Of a stretch of DNA of 64,000 bases, positions 55,298 to 64,000 are shown one piece after another. Every line of letters starts with the position of its first letter. Within the stretch, counting starts at the first letter, position 1. Source of the stretch: Bacteroidota bacterium (GTDB taxonomy: Bacteria; Bacteroidota; Bacteroidia; Bacteroidales; NBLH01); the NCBI GenBank assembly GCA_025361565.1, contig JANYKN010000140.1:158945-222944 (forward strand), written 5' to 3'. The position numbers and the translations under genes were made by a program. The notes under the pieces are model-generated. The model was given only the letters and a program-made list of their open reading frames with translations. It was not told the origin of the DNA and ran no database searches.

Positions 55298-55328
55298 TTG
55301 TTAAATTTGCAAAAATTAATTATCTTTG
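55298..55328 (+). promoter_or_regulatory. Bacteroidota promoter TTG-N20-TATCTTTG
   Basis: The -33 TTG lies at 55298-55300, and the perfect -7 box TATCTTTG at 55321-55328, with a 20-bp spacer. This is a best match in the window. The next gene starts at 55544, so an mRNA from here would have a leader of about 205 nt. Confidence 0.62.
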
Positions 55329-55543
55329 AATTAGATGAATGATAATTTTGAGGGCTTTTATCATAAAACTAACCTGCCATATTTCTGTCGTTGCATAAAG
55401 ATCGGTAGAATTTGAAAACCACATTTAAATTGCTAAAAAAAGCGATTTTAAAGAAAAAGCTTCAATAAACTATGGATGCGCTAACCATAGAGTTATTTGT
55501 ATTTTGCGGCGATTAATAAAGAAATTATTTTAAAATAAAAGAG
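55329..55543. other. Long 5' leader of the nitronate monooxygenase gene
   Basis: If the promoter at 55298-55328 is used, this region is transcribed but not translated into the main protein. It contains an imperfect inverted repeat ctatgg...ccatag (about 55473-55493). A 26-codon open frame starts at ATG 55335 but has no other support. No known riboswitch fold was recognised. Confidence 0.35.
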
Positions 55544-56611
55544 ATGTTGAAAAAAATACCATCACTATTAATTGGTGATTTGGAAATAAACCCGCCAATA
55601 ATTCAGGGCGGGATGGGTGTACGCGTTTCAAAGTCAGGCCTGGCTTCGGCAGTAGCAAATCAGGGATGTGTAGGTATTATTGCAAGCGTTGGATTGGGCG
55701 ATTTCGAACATTCAAAAGCATCGCAATTTAATAAAGTTAACAATGAGGTTTTGCGAACAGAGATAAGGAAAGCCCGTTCTTTGTCTAAAGGGATAATTGG
55801 TGTAAACGTAATGGTGGTTTTGTCTAACTACGAAGAACTGATTAAAATTTGTGTCGAAGAAAATGTAGATATTATCATTTGTGGCTCGGGTCTTCCGTTG
55901 GATTTACCAAAAATGTTGAATGGAAAAAACATTAAATTGATTCCAATCGTTTCATCAGCAAGGGCATTTAATATTATTTACAAAAAATGGAAACAGAACT
56001 ACAACAAAATCCCCGATGCTGTAATTGTTGAAGGGCCTATGGCAGGAGGTCATTTGGGCTTTGATTATGATGATGTTGTATTGGAAAGAACGCCTACTTT
56101 AGAAGAATTGACAACGGAATTGGTAGCTTTTGTAAAAACACTCGAAGAACCAATACCGATAATTGCCGCAGGCGGGATATTCGATGGAAAAGATATTGCC
56201 AGGTTCCTGAAATTGGGTGCTTCGGGAGTGCAAATGGCTACAAGGTTTGTTACTACTGTAGAATGCGATGTGCACGAAGATTTTAAGCAAGCTTATATCA
56301 ATGCACAAAAAGATGATATTACAATAATTAAAAGCCCTGTTGGATTGCCGGGCCGGGTTATCATCAATGAGTTTGTGCATAAAATCAGATGCGGGGCAAC
56401 AGTTCCTTTCAATTGTTCGTACCATTGTTTACGAACCTGCGAGCCACGAACAGCGCCCTATTGCATTGCAAAAGTGCTGGCAAATGCAGCAAGTGGCTTA
56501 TTGGACGATTCATTTATATTTGCCGGATCAAATGCTTACCGATGTAACGAAATAGTTACCGTAAAACATTTGATAGATGAATTAAAAAAAGAATTGATGG
56601 CTAATTTGTGA
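55544..56611 (+). CDS. Nitronate monooxygenase (2-nitropropane dioxygenase-like) FMN enzyme
   Basis: A 355-residue TIM-barrel flavoprotein. The N-terminal PPIIQGGMGVRVSKSGLASAVANQG and the conserved VEGPMAGGHLGFD (with the family His near residue 170) support the family. Further motifs are IAAGGIFDGKDIARFLKLGASGVQMATRF, the FMN-phosphate-binding region. The C-terminal part has a cysteine-rich segment, CSYHCLRTC, not typical for the core enzyme; it may bind metal or be an insertion specific to this subfamily. It may oxidise alkyl nitronates, or act as an enoyl reductase relative. No pathway neighbours identify the substrate. Confidence 0.88.
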   Translation: MLKKIPSLLIGDLEINPPIIQGGMGVRVSKSGLASAVANQGCVGIIASVGLGDFEHSKASQFNKVNNEVLRTEIRKARSLSKGIIGVNVMVVLSNYEELIKICVEENVDIIICGSGLPLDLPKMLNGKNIKLIPIVSSARAFNIIYKKWKQNYNKIPDAVIVEGPMAGGHLGFDYDDVVLERTPTLEELTTELVAFVKTLEEPIPIIAAGGIFDGKDIARFLKLGASGVQMATRFVTTVECDVHEDFKQAYINAQKDDITIIKSPVGLPGRVIINEFVHKIRCGATVPFNCSYHCLRTCEPRTAPYCIAKVLANAASGLLDDSFIFAGSNAYRCNEIVTVKHLIDELKKELMANL

Positions 56612-56979
56612 TTTCAACATTTGTATTCAAATATTATTTCATAAAACAACCTATGGAATAACCCCATTTTCAATAAAAGCTAAATATTTTAGTAAAAATA
56701 CTTTATTAATTAGCGTAAATACCTGATTTTTGAAAATCCTGTATTTCTATTTTGCTTAAATTTGCTATTCGCCTGTTTAACAAATATTAAATCATAGAAA
56801 CACAGATTGTTAATGCAGGGCAACTGATATATTAAAATGAAATTAAATTTTAAAATGCCAATATTAGATATTGGTCAAAATATTTTGTGTTGATCTAAAA
56901 TTTCTTTTTTTTAAACAACACAATTAAATTGCTTTATAGAAGTTTTATAAAATTATTGGTTCACTTAAATTAAATAAAA
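56612..56979. other. 368-bp intergenic spacer, no gene seen
   Basis: The spacer is AT-rich. TATTTTG (near 56880) resembles a -7 box lacking one base, which is not convincing. No repeat or gene was recognised. Confidence 0.35.
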
Positions 56980-58137
56980 ATGCGTAAATTAAATTATTTG
57001 TTTTCTATTTTATTGGCAGTGCTTGTGATTACTGCCACGAGTTGTAAAAAAGATTCTGCTCCAACCTATCAGGTAATAGTTAGTGCAATTGACGGTGCAA
57101 ATTATTCAGGTGATGGAACACTTGCTTTTTCTTTTTCAACTGATGGAGGAACCACATGGGCTGCAACTGCACCAGCAACCATGAAAGAAGGTGCAATATT
57201 AAGAGTTAAAATTACTGATGGAACCAAAGATTTAACTACTGATGAATTTGATTTTGACTGGTCTGCTTCAAGTGGAAACGCTTCCAGCAACACAGCAGCT
57301 ACAGTTGAATTTACAATGGGAAGCGACTTAACAGTTACCGCTTCGGTATCTGAAATAATGGATATGGTATTGGTAAAAAGAAGCACCGGCGTTTTATATT
57401 CTGTTGACAGAGCAACCGGAGATACAACCAGACGTGGTGTAATTGTTAATGGAACAGGTGGCCCTGCAATTGTTGGGTTAAGAGCATTGGTTTATGATCC
57501 TAAAACTGGTGGATGCTTTGCAGGTTCGACCAATAGCGATAATGGAAATTTTTATTCTATAAATATTACAACTGGAGTTGCTGACTTACTTAATGACAAT
57601 CCTGGTCAGACCAGCAGAGATGGTATTAGCGGTGTATTGATGGGTGCCGATGGAAATGTATTGGTTCACATGTATTCCAACATATTGAATAATAGCGCAG
57701 TAGCAACTTTTAATAAAAGCACAGGAGTTGAAGGTACTCATAATGTTTTGGCAAGCCATGGAAATGATGGTTGGTCTACAGGTGGCCTTATTTACGGTGC
57801 CACTGAAAATCAATTGATTTTGGGAGGTGACAATGAAATTTATTTTGCAAATTTACCTACCAACGATACTTGCATGGTTACTGATACAACCGTTTTGGTT
57901 CCATCTGCAAATATCTCTGCATACATGTATGTTCAAGATCTAAAACGTGATACAAAAACAGGAACAGTATACAGTATAATCCAGGATAATGACAATACAG
58001 GTTACCAATATTTGGCAACTATCAATACTTCAACAGGTGCTATTACAGAAATCAAATTACTTGCAGGTAGTTCTACCAAAGAGGATTGGTTTCATTGTTT
58101 AGCATTTATTCCAAGACACAGATTGCCAAAAGTATAA
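56980..58137 (+). CDS. Propeller-like lipoprotein (paralogue of the convergent gene)
   Basis: A 385-residue lipoprotein (lipobox ITATSCKKDS). The N-terminal domain (about residues 28-120) reads PTYQVIVSAIDGANYSGDG, FSTDGGTTWAATAP, KITDGTKDLTTDEFDFDW. The C-terminal part (about 125-385) has repeating segments such as VLYSVDRATGDTTRRG and NFYSINITTGVADLLNDNPG, typical of beta-propeller-like or DUF4394-like lipoproteins. The gene directly facing it (58495-59628) has the same two-domain plan. Function is not known; a surface binding role is plausible. Confidence 0.77.
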   Translation: MRKLNYLFSILLAVLVITATSCKKDSAPTYQVIVSAIDGANYSGDGTLAFSFSTDGGTTWAATAPATMKEGAILRVKITDGTKDLTTDEFDFDWSASSGNASSNTAATVEFTMGSDLTVTASVSEIMDMVLVKRSTGVLYSVDRATGDTTRRGVIVNGTGGPAIVGLRALVYDPKTGGCFAGSTNSDNGNFYSINITTGVADLLNDNPGQTSRDGISGVLMGADGNVLVHMYSNILNNSAVATFNKSTGVEGTHNVLASHGNDGWSTGGLIYGATENQLILGGDNEIYFANLPTNDTCMVTDTTVLVPSANISAYMYVQDLKRDTKTGTVYSIIQDNDNTGYQYLATINTSTGAITEIKLLAGSSTKEDWFHCLAFIPRHRLPKV

Positions 58138-58160
58138 ATTTTTATAAAATATTGAATTCA

Positions 58161-58193
58161 AAGGCAGTACAATTTTTGTATTGCCTTTTTTTT
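58161..58193 (+). terminator. Intrinsic terminator
   Basis: The arms aaggcagtacaa (58161-58172) and ttgtattgcctt (58176-58187) pair with one G-T wobble, followed by T9. It ends the plus-strand lipoprotein gene. Confidence 0.8.
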
Positions 58194-58430
58194 GTTCTCC
58201 TTAATGATTGGAATCAAATGTAAAATGCAAAATGAAGATGAGAAGTAATTGTAAACATATTTCATTGCCGTTTAGTTATTCCGAGAGACGAATCCCCATT
58301 CAAGCTGTTAAAAACCTTTGACTCGATTGAGTCTTCTAACCTCAATTTGAGGCTTTCCTAGAGCCAAAGAGTAGATAGAACTCTATGAAATACACTAACC
58401 AAGCCACATTGAAACACCTTTAAAAATACA
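58194..58430. other. Spacer between convergent paralogues with short palindromes
   Basis: Small inverted repeats occur, such as gactcgattgagtc (58321-58334) and cctcaatttgagg (about 58340-58352). They are back-to-back, GC-poor and not joined to any gene. They could be decayed repeats. Confidence 0.3.
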
Positions 58431-58456
58431 AAAAAAGGCTGCCCGACAGGCAACCT
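58431..58456 (-). terminator. Intrinsic terminator (minus strand)
   Basis: The plus-strand sequence aaggctgcccgacaggcaacctt forms a stem AAGGTTGCC/GGCAGCCTT on the minus strand with one wobble, followed by a T-run of eight. It ends the 58495-59628 gene. Confidence 0.75.
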
Positions 58457-58494
58457 TAAAAAGTAGAATATCTACGGTTAGTTAATCAATTAAA

Positions 58495-59628
58495 TTAAAG
58501 TGCATATTTTGGAAGACTATACAATACATTACATTGATTAGCTTCGTCTGCACCAATAGTTGCAATATTGGTAATTTTCAAGGTGGTAAGATTAACTTTT
58601 ACTAAGTACGAAATATAATTATCACCATCGTATAATATTCCATACATTTCACCATTGTAATTGGCTAAAGCTTTCATTACAATCCAGGTTGCGCTCAAGT
58701 CTACAGAGAAATTTTCAAAAGTATTAATCGTAGCAGTTGGAACATCAGTACCATCAAAATCAACATTGTCAAAAATAATTTCTCCATCATTTGAATTACT
58801 TCCATTTGCCATCAAAACTGTGTGATTAGGAACATCGAAAATCATACCCAATCCGCAGCAAAGGTTATCTGATACTGCTAATGTAGCTGCTCTTCCGCCA
58901 TTAAGACCAAATTTATAAAAACCGTTGCCATCGCCATTAAAATCACCATAGCCAATTAAGCTATCTCCAACAACTGTCCAGTTTACAACAGCATCCCAAA
59001 TAGCTGCACCATCTCTACCGTCATTATCATTAATCTTTGTTGATTGTTTGGTTACAGGATCAATGGAATAAAGATTTCCGCCTTCATTTGAAGTTTGAGA
59101 TACATAGTATTTTCCGTTGGTATAATTATATGTAAATCCTCTAACACCAACCAGGTTGCCAACTGTATCTAATGCTGTAAATAAAGAAGTTGCAGCACCG
59201 GTAGCTACATCTAAACTAAAAAATTCACCAGTGGTACGATTGCTTGTAATTAACAACATTTTATCAGTAACTTTTACACTGATAGTAAATCCCTTTGATA
59301 CAGTAAATTTAACCACATCACCTGCAGGGTTATCTGCAGTTAAAGAAGAAGTTGACCAATCAAAAGTGAAATTGGCAGCAATAAGATCTTTAGTACCATT
59401 ATTTAATTTAACAGTTAAAACTGAACCTTCTGTAATTCCTACAGGCATTGTGCTACCGAAGGTAACACCACCATCAGTTGAAAATTTGGCAACAACAGTG
59501 CCACCCATTGTATAATTATCTGTATTGACAGTTACAGCTGAAACATCGTAAGTTGGTGTTGAATCCTTTTTACAAGATGCAAATACCACCAATACCATAG
59601 AAAAAATAATGATAAATTTGTTTTTCAT
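58495..59628 (-). CDS. Propeller-like lipoprotein (convergent paralogue)
   Basis: A 377-residue lipoprotein (lipobox VFASCKKDS). N-terminal domain motifs PTYDVSAVTVNTDNYTMGG, KFSTDGGVTFGSTMP and NNGTKDLIAANFTFDW match the convergent gene at 56980-58137. The C-terminal propeller-like part has FFSLDVATGAATSLF, YYVSQTSNEGGNLYSIDPVTKQS and DGDNYISYLVKVNLTTLKITNIA, which also align by pattern. The pair arose by duplication and inversion. Each gene has its own terminator. No enzyme motif was seen; surface localisation is likely. Confidence 0.77.
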   Translation of the reverse strand: MKNKFIIIFSMVLVVFASCKKDSTPTYDVSAVTVNTDNYTMGGTVVAKFSTDGGVTFGSTMPVGITEGSVLTVKLNNGTKDLIAANFTFDWSTSSLTADNPAGDVVKFTVSKGFTISVKVTDKMLLITSNRTTGEFFSLDVATGAATSLFTALDTVGNLVGVRGFTYNYTNGKYYVSQTSNEGGNLYSIDPVTKQSTKINDNDGRDGAAIWDAVVNWTVVGDSLIGYGDFNGDGNGFYKFGLNGGRAATLAVSDNLCCGLGMIFDVPNHTVLMANGSNSNDGEIIFDNVDFDGTDVPTATINTFENFSVDLSATWIVMKALANYNGEMYGILYDGDNYISYLVKVNLTTLKITNIATIGADEANQCNVLYSLPKYAL

Positions 59629-59927
59629 ATTAAAATAATTAATTATTAGTCATATTCTAAATTATTAAAAAAAAGATGAAATCCAAATATTATTTCTGTT
59701 TTATTCCGATAAAATCACCAATATCTTAAGAATAATGCGAATTTATTTAAAATCGTAGTTTAATTTATCGAAAGTACCGGCTCTTGACCCATACATGAAC
59801 AACCAATATATTTTTATTAAAAAATGTTAAATTCGTTAAAAGGAAAGTGATTGGACAAAATGTATTGGACAAAACAATGGTGTTCATTAAAAATATCTGT
59901 GATTAAATATTCCTCCATTGATTATAT
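59629..59927. other. Intergenic spacer, no gene seen
   Basis: The region is upstream of the lipoprotein gene on the minus strand and before the repeat element. No -7 box was identified with confidence. A word aatgcgaattta (about 59733) resembles the repeat-end core but has no partner. Confidence 0.3.
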
Positions 59928-60244
59928 ATGCGAATTAAGGGTTGAATAACCCGAGGCTTGTTCATCTTTCCAAGTGCTACAATATGGTGTCTATTATGGC
60001 CACCACGCTTCTTTCGGAACAATATTCACAATAACTAAGATTAAAAAACTATGTGGCTATGAGCTTAATCAAAGATGTAATACTTTAATAATATCATTCT
60101 ATAAAACAAAAAGATTCTTTAATTTTACAACATAGTCACATAGTTTTCTTACAGAACAATATAAATTATGCAAGAATTGAAACTTATCAGTTTTGAGGAT
60201 CAACCAGCAGGTAATAATTCAAAAGTTCAACTATTAATTCGCAT
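59928..60244. repeat. Repeat element with inverted ends ATGCGAATTAA (copy 2, 317 bp)
   Basis: Left end ATGCGAATTAAGGGTTGAA (59928-59946) and the reverse complement of the right end ATGCGAATTAATAGTTGAA (60226-60244) agree at 17 of 19 positions. Both agree with the ends of the element at 28237-28411. A second inverted repeat lies inside: aaaactatgtggctatg (60046-60062) and its near complement at 60131-60147 (16 of 17). Both sides are flanked by TATAT, a possible 5-bp target duplication, although AT-rich flanks make this weak. There is no gene inside. Size differs from copy 1 while ends are conserved, as in non-autonomous mobile elements. Confidence 0.75.
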
Positions 60245-60449
60245 TATATATTTATAGTTATAGCCTATTAATTGGAATATTAGGGAAAGTAAGATTATTC
60301 GTTTTAGGAAAACAATTGCAACAATTAATAACGATTAACACACAAGGTCTAATAACTAATTTCTAAAAATCTACAAATATTTAAGCCAAATCAACCATCA
60401 AATCGCCCGAAAAAATATTTACCGGAACTGAGGAAGCTATTTCAGTTTT

Positions 60450-60472
60450 ACTCTAACGGTTTATGTTAGAGT
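60450..60472. promoter_or_regulatory. Inverted repeat ACTCTAAC-N7-GTTAGAGT, candidate operator
   Basis: Perfect 8-bp arms with a 7-nt centre lie 9 bp upstream of a -7-like box TATATTTA (60482-60489) and 58 bp before the kinase start. The position overlaps where a -33 element would be. It could be an operator or a short transcript-ending hairpin, but a T-run is missing. Confidence 0.45.
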
Positions 60473-60530
60473 GAATTTTATTATATTTACAAAGACAATT
60501 GAATTGTATTATTTAAAACAATTATAACAA

Positions 60531-63485
60531 ATGTTGGAACTATTTAAAGCCCCGGTTTTAACAGAAAGCGAGCCTATTAACAAAGCTTATGTTTTTCACA
60601 AGCTTATAGTAGGCACTATGATAATTATTACATTTGAAGTGTTGCTCTTCATTATTGCTTCACCCGAAAATCTTTTAAGGTGGATATTGAGTATAGGTTT
60701 CATTGATATTCCTTGCATTGGACTCTTGTATCTCAATAAAAAAGGCCATAACAGGCTTGCGTCTAGTCTGTTTATTATAGTCACTTTTATATTAGTCATA
60801 ACTTTGGCATGGACCGCAGGTGGAGTTAAGGCTCCGGTATTTCACATAATTCCGGTACTGGTATTGTTTGTTGGACTTATAAAAGGGTGGAAACAAGGCT
60901 TGTTGGCCGGATTGTTTATGTCAATAATGGGATTAGCATATGTATTTGCCGAATTTTATCATATTTTACCTGTAACCAAAGTTCCTTACACATCATTCAA
61001 TCTTTGGCTTGCATTCTTCACATGCATCGCATTGATTGCTTTACTTCAATTCAATGCAGTTGAAACCTTGAACAAAGCAGTTTCTAAAATTAGTGCCGAG
61101 CTTAATTTGCGGAAAAAAGTTGAAAAAGATCTGCTCAAAAGTGAAGCATTTCGCAAGCGTGTTTTTGAATCATCATTGACCCCTATTGTTGTGATGGAAG
61201 GAGTAAGTTTTAAATATATTGATTGCAATCAGGCAGCTATAGCTATTTATGGATTCAACTCGCGTGAGGAAACTCTTGGAAAAACGCCGCTCGATGTTTC
61301 TGCAACTGAACAAAACGATGGTCAACTTTCAACCATAAAGGCCAAAAAGTATATTGATTTGGCCATTGAAAAAGGTCAGGTCGTTTTCGAATGGCTGCAT
61401 AAAAGGCCCAATGGTGAGTTTTGGGATGCCGAAGTACATTTGATTAGTTTCCATTCGGAAGGGCATCTTTTTCTTCAGTTTAATCTTAAAGACATTACAG
61501 AAAGCAAAAAAGCAGAAACTCAGCTAAAAAAAGAATTAATTATAAACGAAGCCATTATGAATAGTGTTCCAGGAATCGTTTATTTATATGATAAAACAGG
61601 GCACCTCATACGTTGGAATAAACAACATGAATCAATGACAGGTTACTCTTCGGAAGAATTGAAACACATGCATTTTACAGATTGGTTTTTGGGAAGCGAA
61701 TCTGATGCAGCTGAAGTTTCTGTTGCAATGCAAAAAGTATTTGATGATGGATATTCGGAAGTGGAGACCACACTAAATACTAAAATGGGATTAGTGCCAT
61801 TTTTTTTAACGGGAGTTAAGTTATTCATTGATGGTGAACCCTATTTAACAGGGATTGGAATGGATATAACCGAACGTAAAAAGGCTGAAAAAGAGTTAAA
61901 AGATAGCGAAGAACGTTTTAAAACTTTGTCATCAATTGCCAGCGAAGGTTTAATGATCCACGAGGATGGAATAATCGTGGACATGAACCAGATTTTTGCC
62001 AATTTGCAAGGCTATTCAACCACGGACGAATTAATTGGTAAAGTTGCACTTGAAACCATCAAATTTACTCCTGAATCAAAACAATTGGTATACGATCATT
62101 TTATCAGCAACTCAGATGAAACATTTGATATCGAAATAATCAATCTGGAAGGAAAAATTATTCCTGCCGAAACCAGAGGAACTGAAATTGTTTATAAAGG
62201 GCATAAGGCCAATTTGGTTTACATGCGAGATATATCCGACCGCAAAATTATTGAAAAATCATTGATAGACAGTGAATTACGTTATAGAAAACTAATTGAG
62301 GCATTTCCTGATCTGATTATGGTTGCTGATTTAAACGGAAATATTCTTTTTGCCAATGAACCTTTCGAAAAGCTAACAGGTATTTTACCTGCCAATTATA
62401 AAAATCGCAACACTAAAGCACAAGTACATCCCGAAGATCAAAAGTTAGTTAAAGATGCATTGCAGGATTTATTTACAAGCGATAAGAACCATACAGGAAT
62501 AATAGAAAACCGTTTTATAGATATTTGGGGAAATATTCATTGGCTAAGTGGTATAATTGTAAAAACAACCTTCGAAGGAAAACAAGTAATACAGACAGTT
62601 TCAAGAGAAATTACTGAAAAGAAACTTATTGAAAAAGAACTCGAAAAATACAGAAACCAATTGGAATTGCTTGTTAAGGAACGAACAGAAGAATTAGCTG
62701 CTGCCAATGAAGAACTCAATGCCAGCAACGATGAATTGTACAACCAAAAAGAAGAATTGTACACATCGCTCAATAAACTGCACGAAACCCAAAACCAACT
62801 TGTCCAATCAGAAAAAATGGCTTCATTGGGCGTGCTTTCAGCTGGAATTGCTCACGAAATTAATAACCCACTAAACTTTATACAAGGCGGTATTTTGGGA
62901 ATTGAAGAATATTTTAGCGAACATTTTCAAGAACATATTGAAAAAGTTGACACCTTGTTCAATGCAATCCATGTTGGGGTCAAAAGGGCTTCTGATATTG
63001 TTACAAGCCTAAGCCATTATAGTAGAAAAGATGATTTGCCTTTGATTGATTGCGATATCCATTCAATTATCGATCATTGCCTTATTATGTTGCAAAGCCA
63101 ACTTAAAAACAAAGTTGTAGTTATTAAAAATTACACTGAAAAACCTTGTCATTTAATTGGAAACGAAGGTCAATTGCATCAGGCAATACTTAATATCATT
63201 TCAAATGCCGAACAATCAATTAGTGAAAAAGGAAACATTGAAATAAGCACTGAGATTACAGACAAACAAATTATAATTGAAATTGCTGATTCAGGTTCTG
63301 GAATTTCGCAGGAAAACATTGCTAAAATTTTCGATCCATTTTTCACGACCAAAGATCCGGGAAAAGGTACAGGTTTGGGCCTTTCAATAACTTACAATAT
63401 TATCAACGAACACAATGGTACCATTGAATATGAATCGGAATTAGGAAAAGGAACCATTGCAACAATTAAAATTCCTTTGAATTAA
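60531..63485 (+). CDS. Membrane-anchored multi-PAS sensor histidine kinase (984 aa)
   Basis: A kinase with five or six N-terminal transmembrane segments (about residues 22-180) forming a membrane sensor module, followed by four PAS domains (about 203-330, 340-450, 460-575 and 585-705). A long coiled coil ([21 protein letters not shown] region, about 715-760) leads to the kinase core with H775 in [16 protein letters not shown] and HATPase motifs [17 protein letters not shown] and [13 protein letters not shown]. The H-E-I-N-N-P-L motif is typical of NtrB/ZraS-like kinases. No regulator is next to it in the window. The chemotaxis receptor next door is on the other strand. Confidence 0.92.
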   Translation: MLELFKAPVLTESEPINKAYVFHKLIVGTMIIITFEVLLFIIASPENLLRWILSIGFIDIPCIGLLYLNKKGHNRLASSLFIIVTFILVITLAWTAGGVKAPVFHIIPVLVLFVGLIKGWKQGLLAGLFMSIMGLAYVFAEFYHILPVTKVPYTSFNLWLAFFTCIALIALLQFNAVETLNKAVSKISAELNLRKKVEKDLLKSEAFRKRVFESSLTPIVVMEGVSFKYIDCNQAAIAIYGFNSREETLGKTPLDVSATEQNDGQLSTIKAKKYIDLAIEKGQVVFEWLHKRPNGEFWDAEVHLISFHSEGHLFLQFNLKDITESKKAETQLKKELIINEAIMNSVPGIVYLYDKTGHLIRWNKQHESMTGYSSEELKHMHFTDWFLGSESDAAEVSVAMQKVFDDGYSEVETTLNTKMGLVPFFLTGVKLFIDGEPYLTGIGMDITERKKAEKELKDSEERFKTLSSIASEGLMIHEDGIIVDMNQIFANLQGYSTTDELIGKVALETIKFTPESKQLVYDHFISNSDETFDIEIINLEGKIIPAETRGTEIVYKGHKANLVYMRDISDRKIIEKSLIDSELRYRKLIEAFPDLIMVADLNGNILFANEPFEKLTGILPANYKNRNTKAQVHPEDQKLVKDALQDLFTSDKNHTGIIENRFIDIWGNIHWLSGIIVKTTFEGKQVIQTVSREITEKKLIEKELEKYRNQLELLVKERTEELAAANEELNASNDELYNQKEELYTSLNKLHETQNQLVQSEKMASLGVLSAGIAHEINNPLNFIQGGILGIEEYFSEHFQEHIEKVDTLFNAIHVGVKRASDIVTSLSHYSRKDDLPLIDCDIHSIIDHCLIMLQSQLKNKVVVIKNYTEKPCHLIGNEGQLHQAILNIISNAEQSISEKGNIEISTEITDKQIIIEIADSGSGISQENIAKIFDPFFTTKDPGKGTGLGLSITYNIINEHNGTIEYESELGKGTIATIKIPLN

Positions 63486-63519
63486 AATTGAAATGAGCAA
63501 CATTTAAATTGACCGGAAA

Positions 63520-64000
63520 TTAACCAATCTCAAAATACGAAATCACTTTTTTAAGATGTTCGGCCTGAGACGATAGATTTTCTGCACTTCCCGACATATT
63601 TTCGGCAGATGAAGCGTTTTGTTGCGTTAAGGTATTTAGCTGCATGATAGCATGATTCACTTGATTTGCTCCATTGTTTTGCTCCATGCTTGCGCTGGCA
63701 ATTTCCTGAATTAGTTTGGTTGTTTTTTCAATATTTGGTACCAACTTAAACATTAATTGACCAGATTCTTCTGTAACTTTTACACTCAAATTGGCCAGTT
63801 TGGCTATTTCATCGGCTGCTACTTTGCTGCGTGCCGCTAATTTTTTTACTTCCATTGCAACCACAGCAAATCCTTTTCCCGATTCGCCTGCGTGCGAAGC
63901 TTCAACAGCAGCATTCAGTGCCAAAATATTGGTTTGGAAAGCAATTTCGTTGATGATATTGATTTTATCGGCAATGGCATGCACCGAATCCAAGCTTTCT
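63520..64000 (-). CDS. Methyl-accepting chemotaxis protein, C-terminal end (cut by window end)
   Basis: The minus-strand frame is open to the last base of the window, so only the C-terminal 160 residues are seen. It contains the MCP hairpin tip: [43 protein letters not shown], the most conserved part of the signalling domain. It continues with the coiled coil [25 protein letters not shown] and ends in [11 protein letters not shown]. Presence of the tip implies CheA/CheW interaction. Sensory and membrane regions would lie beyond the window. It has no CheR-tether pentapeptide at the end. Confidence 0.93.
   Translation of the reverse strand, partial: ESLDSVHAIADKINIINEIAFQTNILALNAAVEASHAGESGKGFAVVAMEVKKLAARSKVAADEIAKLANLSVKVTEESGQLMFKLVPNIEKTTKLIQEIASASMEQNNGANQVNHAIMQLNTLTQQNASSAENMSGSAENLSSQAEHLKKVISYFEIG

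Noticed and set aside
55335..55415. Small open frame in the leader of the monooxygenase gene.
   Set aside because: It is 26 codons with no recognised family or coupling; likely chance in AT-rich DNA.
58321..58352. Two short palindromes between the convergent lipoprotein genes.
   Set aside because: They are short and lack T-runs; genuine terminators lie on both sides.
59733..59745. Partial match to the ATGCGAATTA repeat end.
   Set aside because: No partner end within a sensible distance and only the core matches.

Overview
The window is about 64 kb of AT-rich DNA from a member of the Bacteroidota (Bacteroidetes). The evidence is a complete SusC/SusD polysaccharide-utilisation locus next to a hybrid two-component sensor, many short-signal lipoproteins of the S-C-x-K/N/D type, CarboxypepD_reg domains, several matches to the Bacteroidota -7 promoter box TAnnTTTG, and very weak Shine-Dalgarno sequences. 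A family-level assignment is not possible from the sequence alone. The abundance of large multi-PAS kinases fits a free-living aquatic, sediment or soil lineage better than a gut Bacteroides.

Layout. 1-13110: a beta-1,4-galactan utilisation locus. It has a divergent HTCS sensor (cut by the window start), two GH53 endo-galactanases, a GH2 beta-galactosidase, SusC, SusD and a SusE/F-type binding lipoprotein. 13130-13327: a 198-bp element with 19-bp perfect terminal inverted repeats. 13386-15923: three minus-strand envelope genes. 16054-18040: an OmpR-type response regulator and its histidine kinase. 18401-28237: a small acidic protein, a 1479-residue multi-PAS kinase with a receiver-only regulator, a phosphodiesterase-like lipoprotein, an AlkD-like protein, a membrane protein and an M14 carboxypeptidase. 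28237-28411: a repeat element. 28509-33988: a lipoprotein, a secreted GH38, a broken DNRLRE-type gene and a BrnT/BrnA-like toxin-antitoxin pair. 34054-42329: an ABC exporter, an ECF sigma factor with a small Cys/His-rich membrane protein, a MORN protein, a Gate-domain membrane protein, two hemerythrins, a Fic enzyme and an OsmC protein. 42936-46675: six consecutive lipoproteins. 46757-48612: a carboxypeptidase-regulatory-like protein and a Rieske oxygenase. 48954-49110: an array of five hairpins. 49228-56611: two tandem paralogous PAS kinases and a nitronate monooxygenase-like enzyme. 56980-59628: two convergent paralogous lipoproteins. 59928-60244: a second repeat element with the same ends as 28237-28411. 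60531-64000: a membrane-anchored PAS kinase and the end of a chemotaxis receptor.

How it works together. In the galactan locus, outer-membrane lipoproteins (GH53, SusD, SusE/F) would cut and bind galactan, SusC would import oligosaccharides, and the second GH53 and GH2 would finish degradation under control of the divergent HTCS. The rest is mostly sensing and envelope biology with no single operon-scale pathway. Local duplication recurs: GH53, hemerythrin, small lipoprotein, PAS-kinase and beta-propeller-like lipoprotein pairs all sit side by side. No tRNA, rRNA, CRISPR array, phage module or complete insertion sequence was seen. The least explained features are the two repeat elements that share terminal sequences, the cysteine-cluster PAS domains in the 1479-residue kinase, and the receiver-only regulator next to it.
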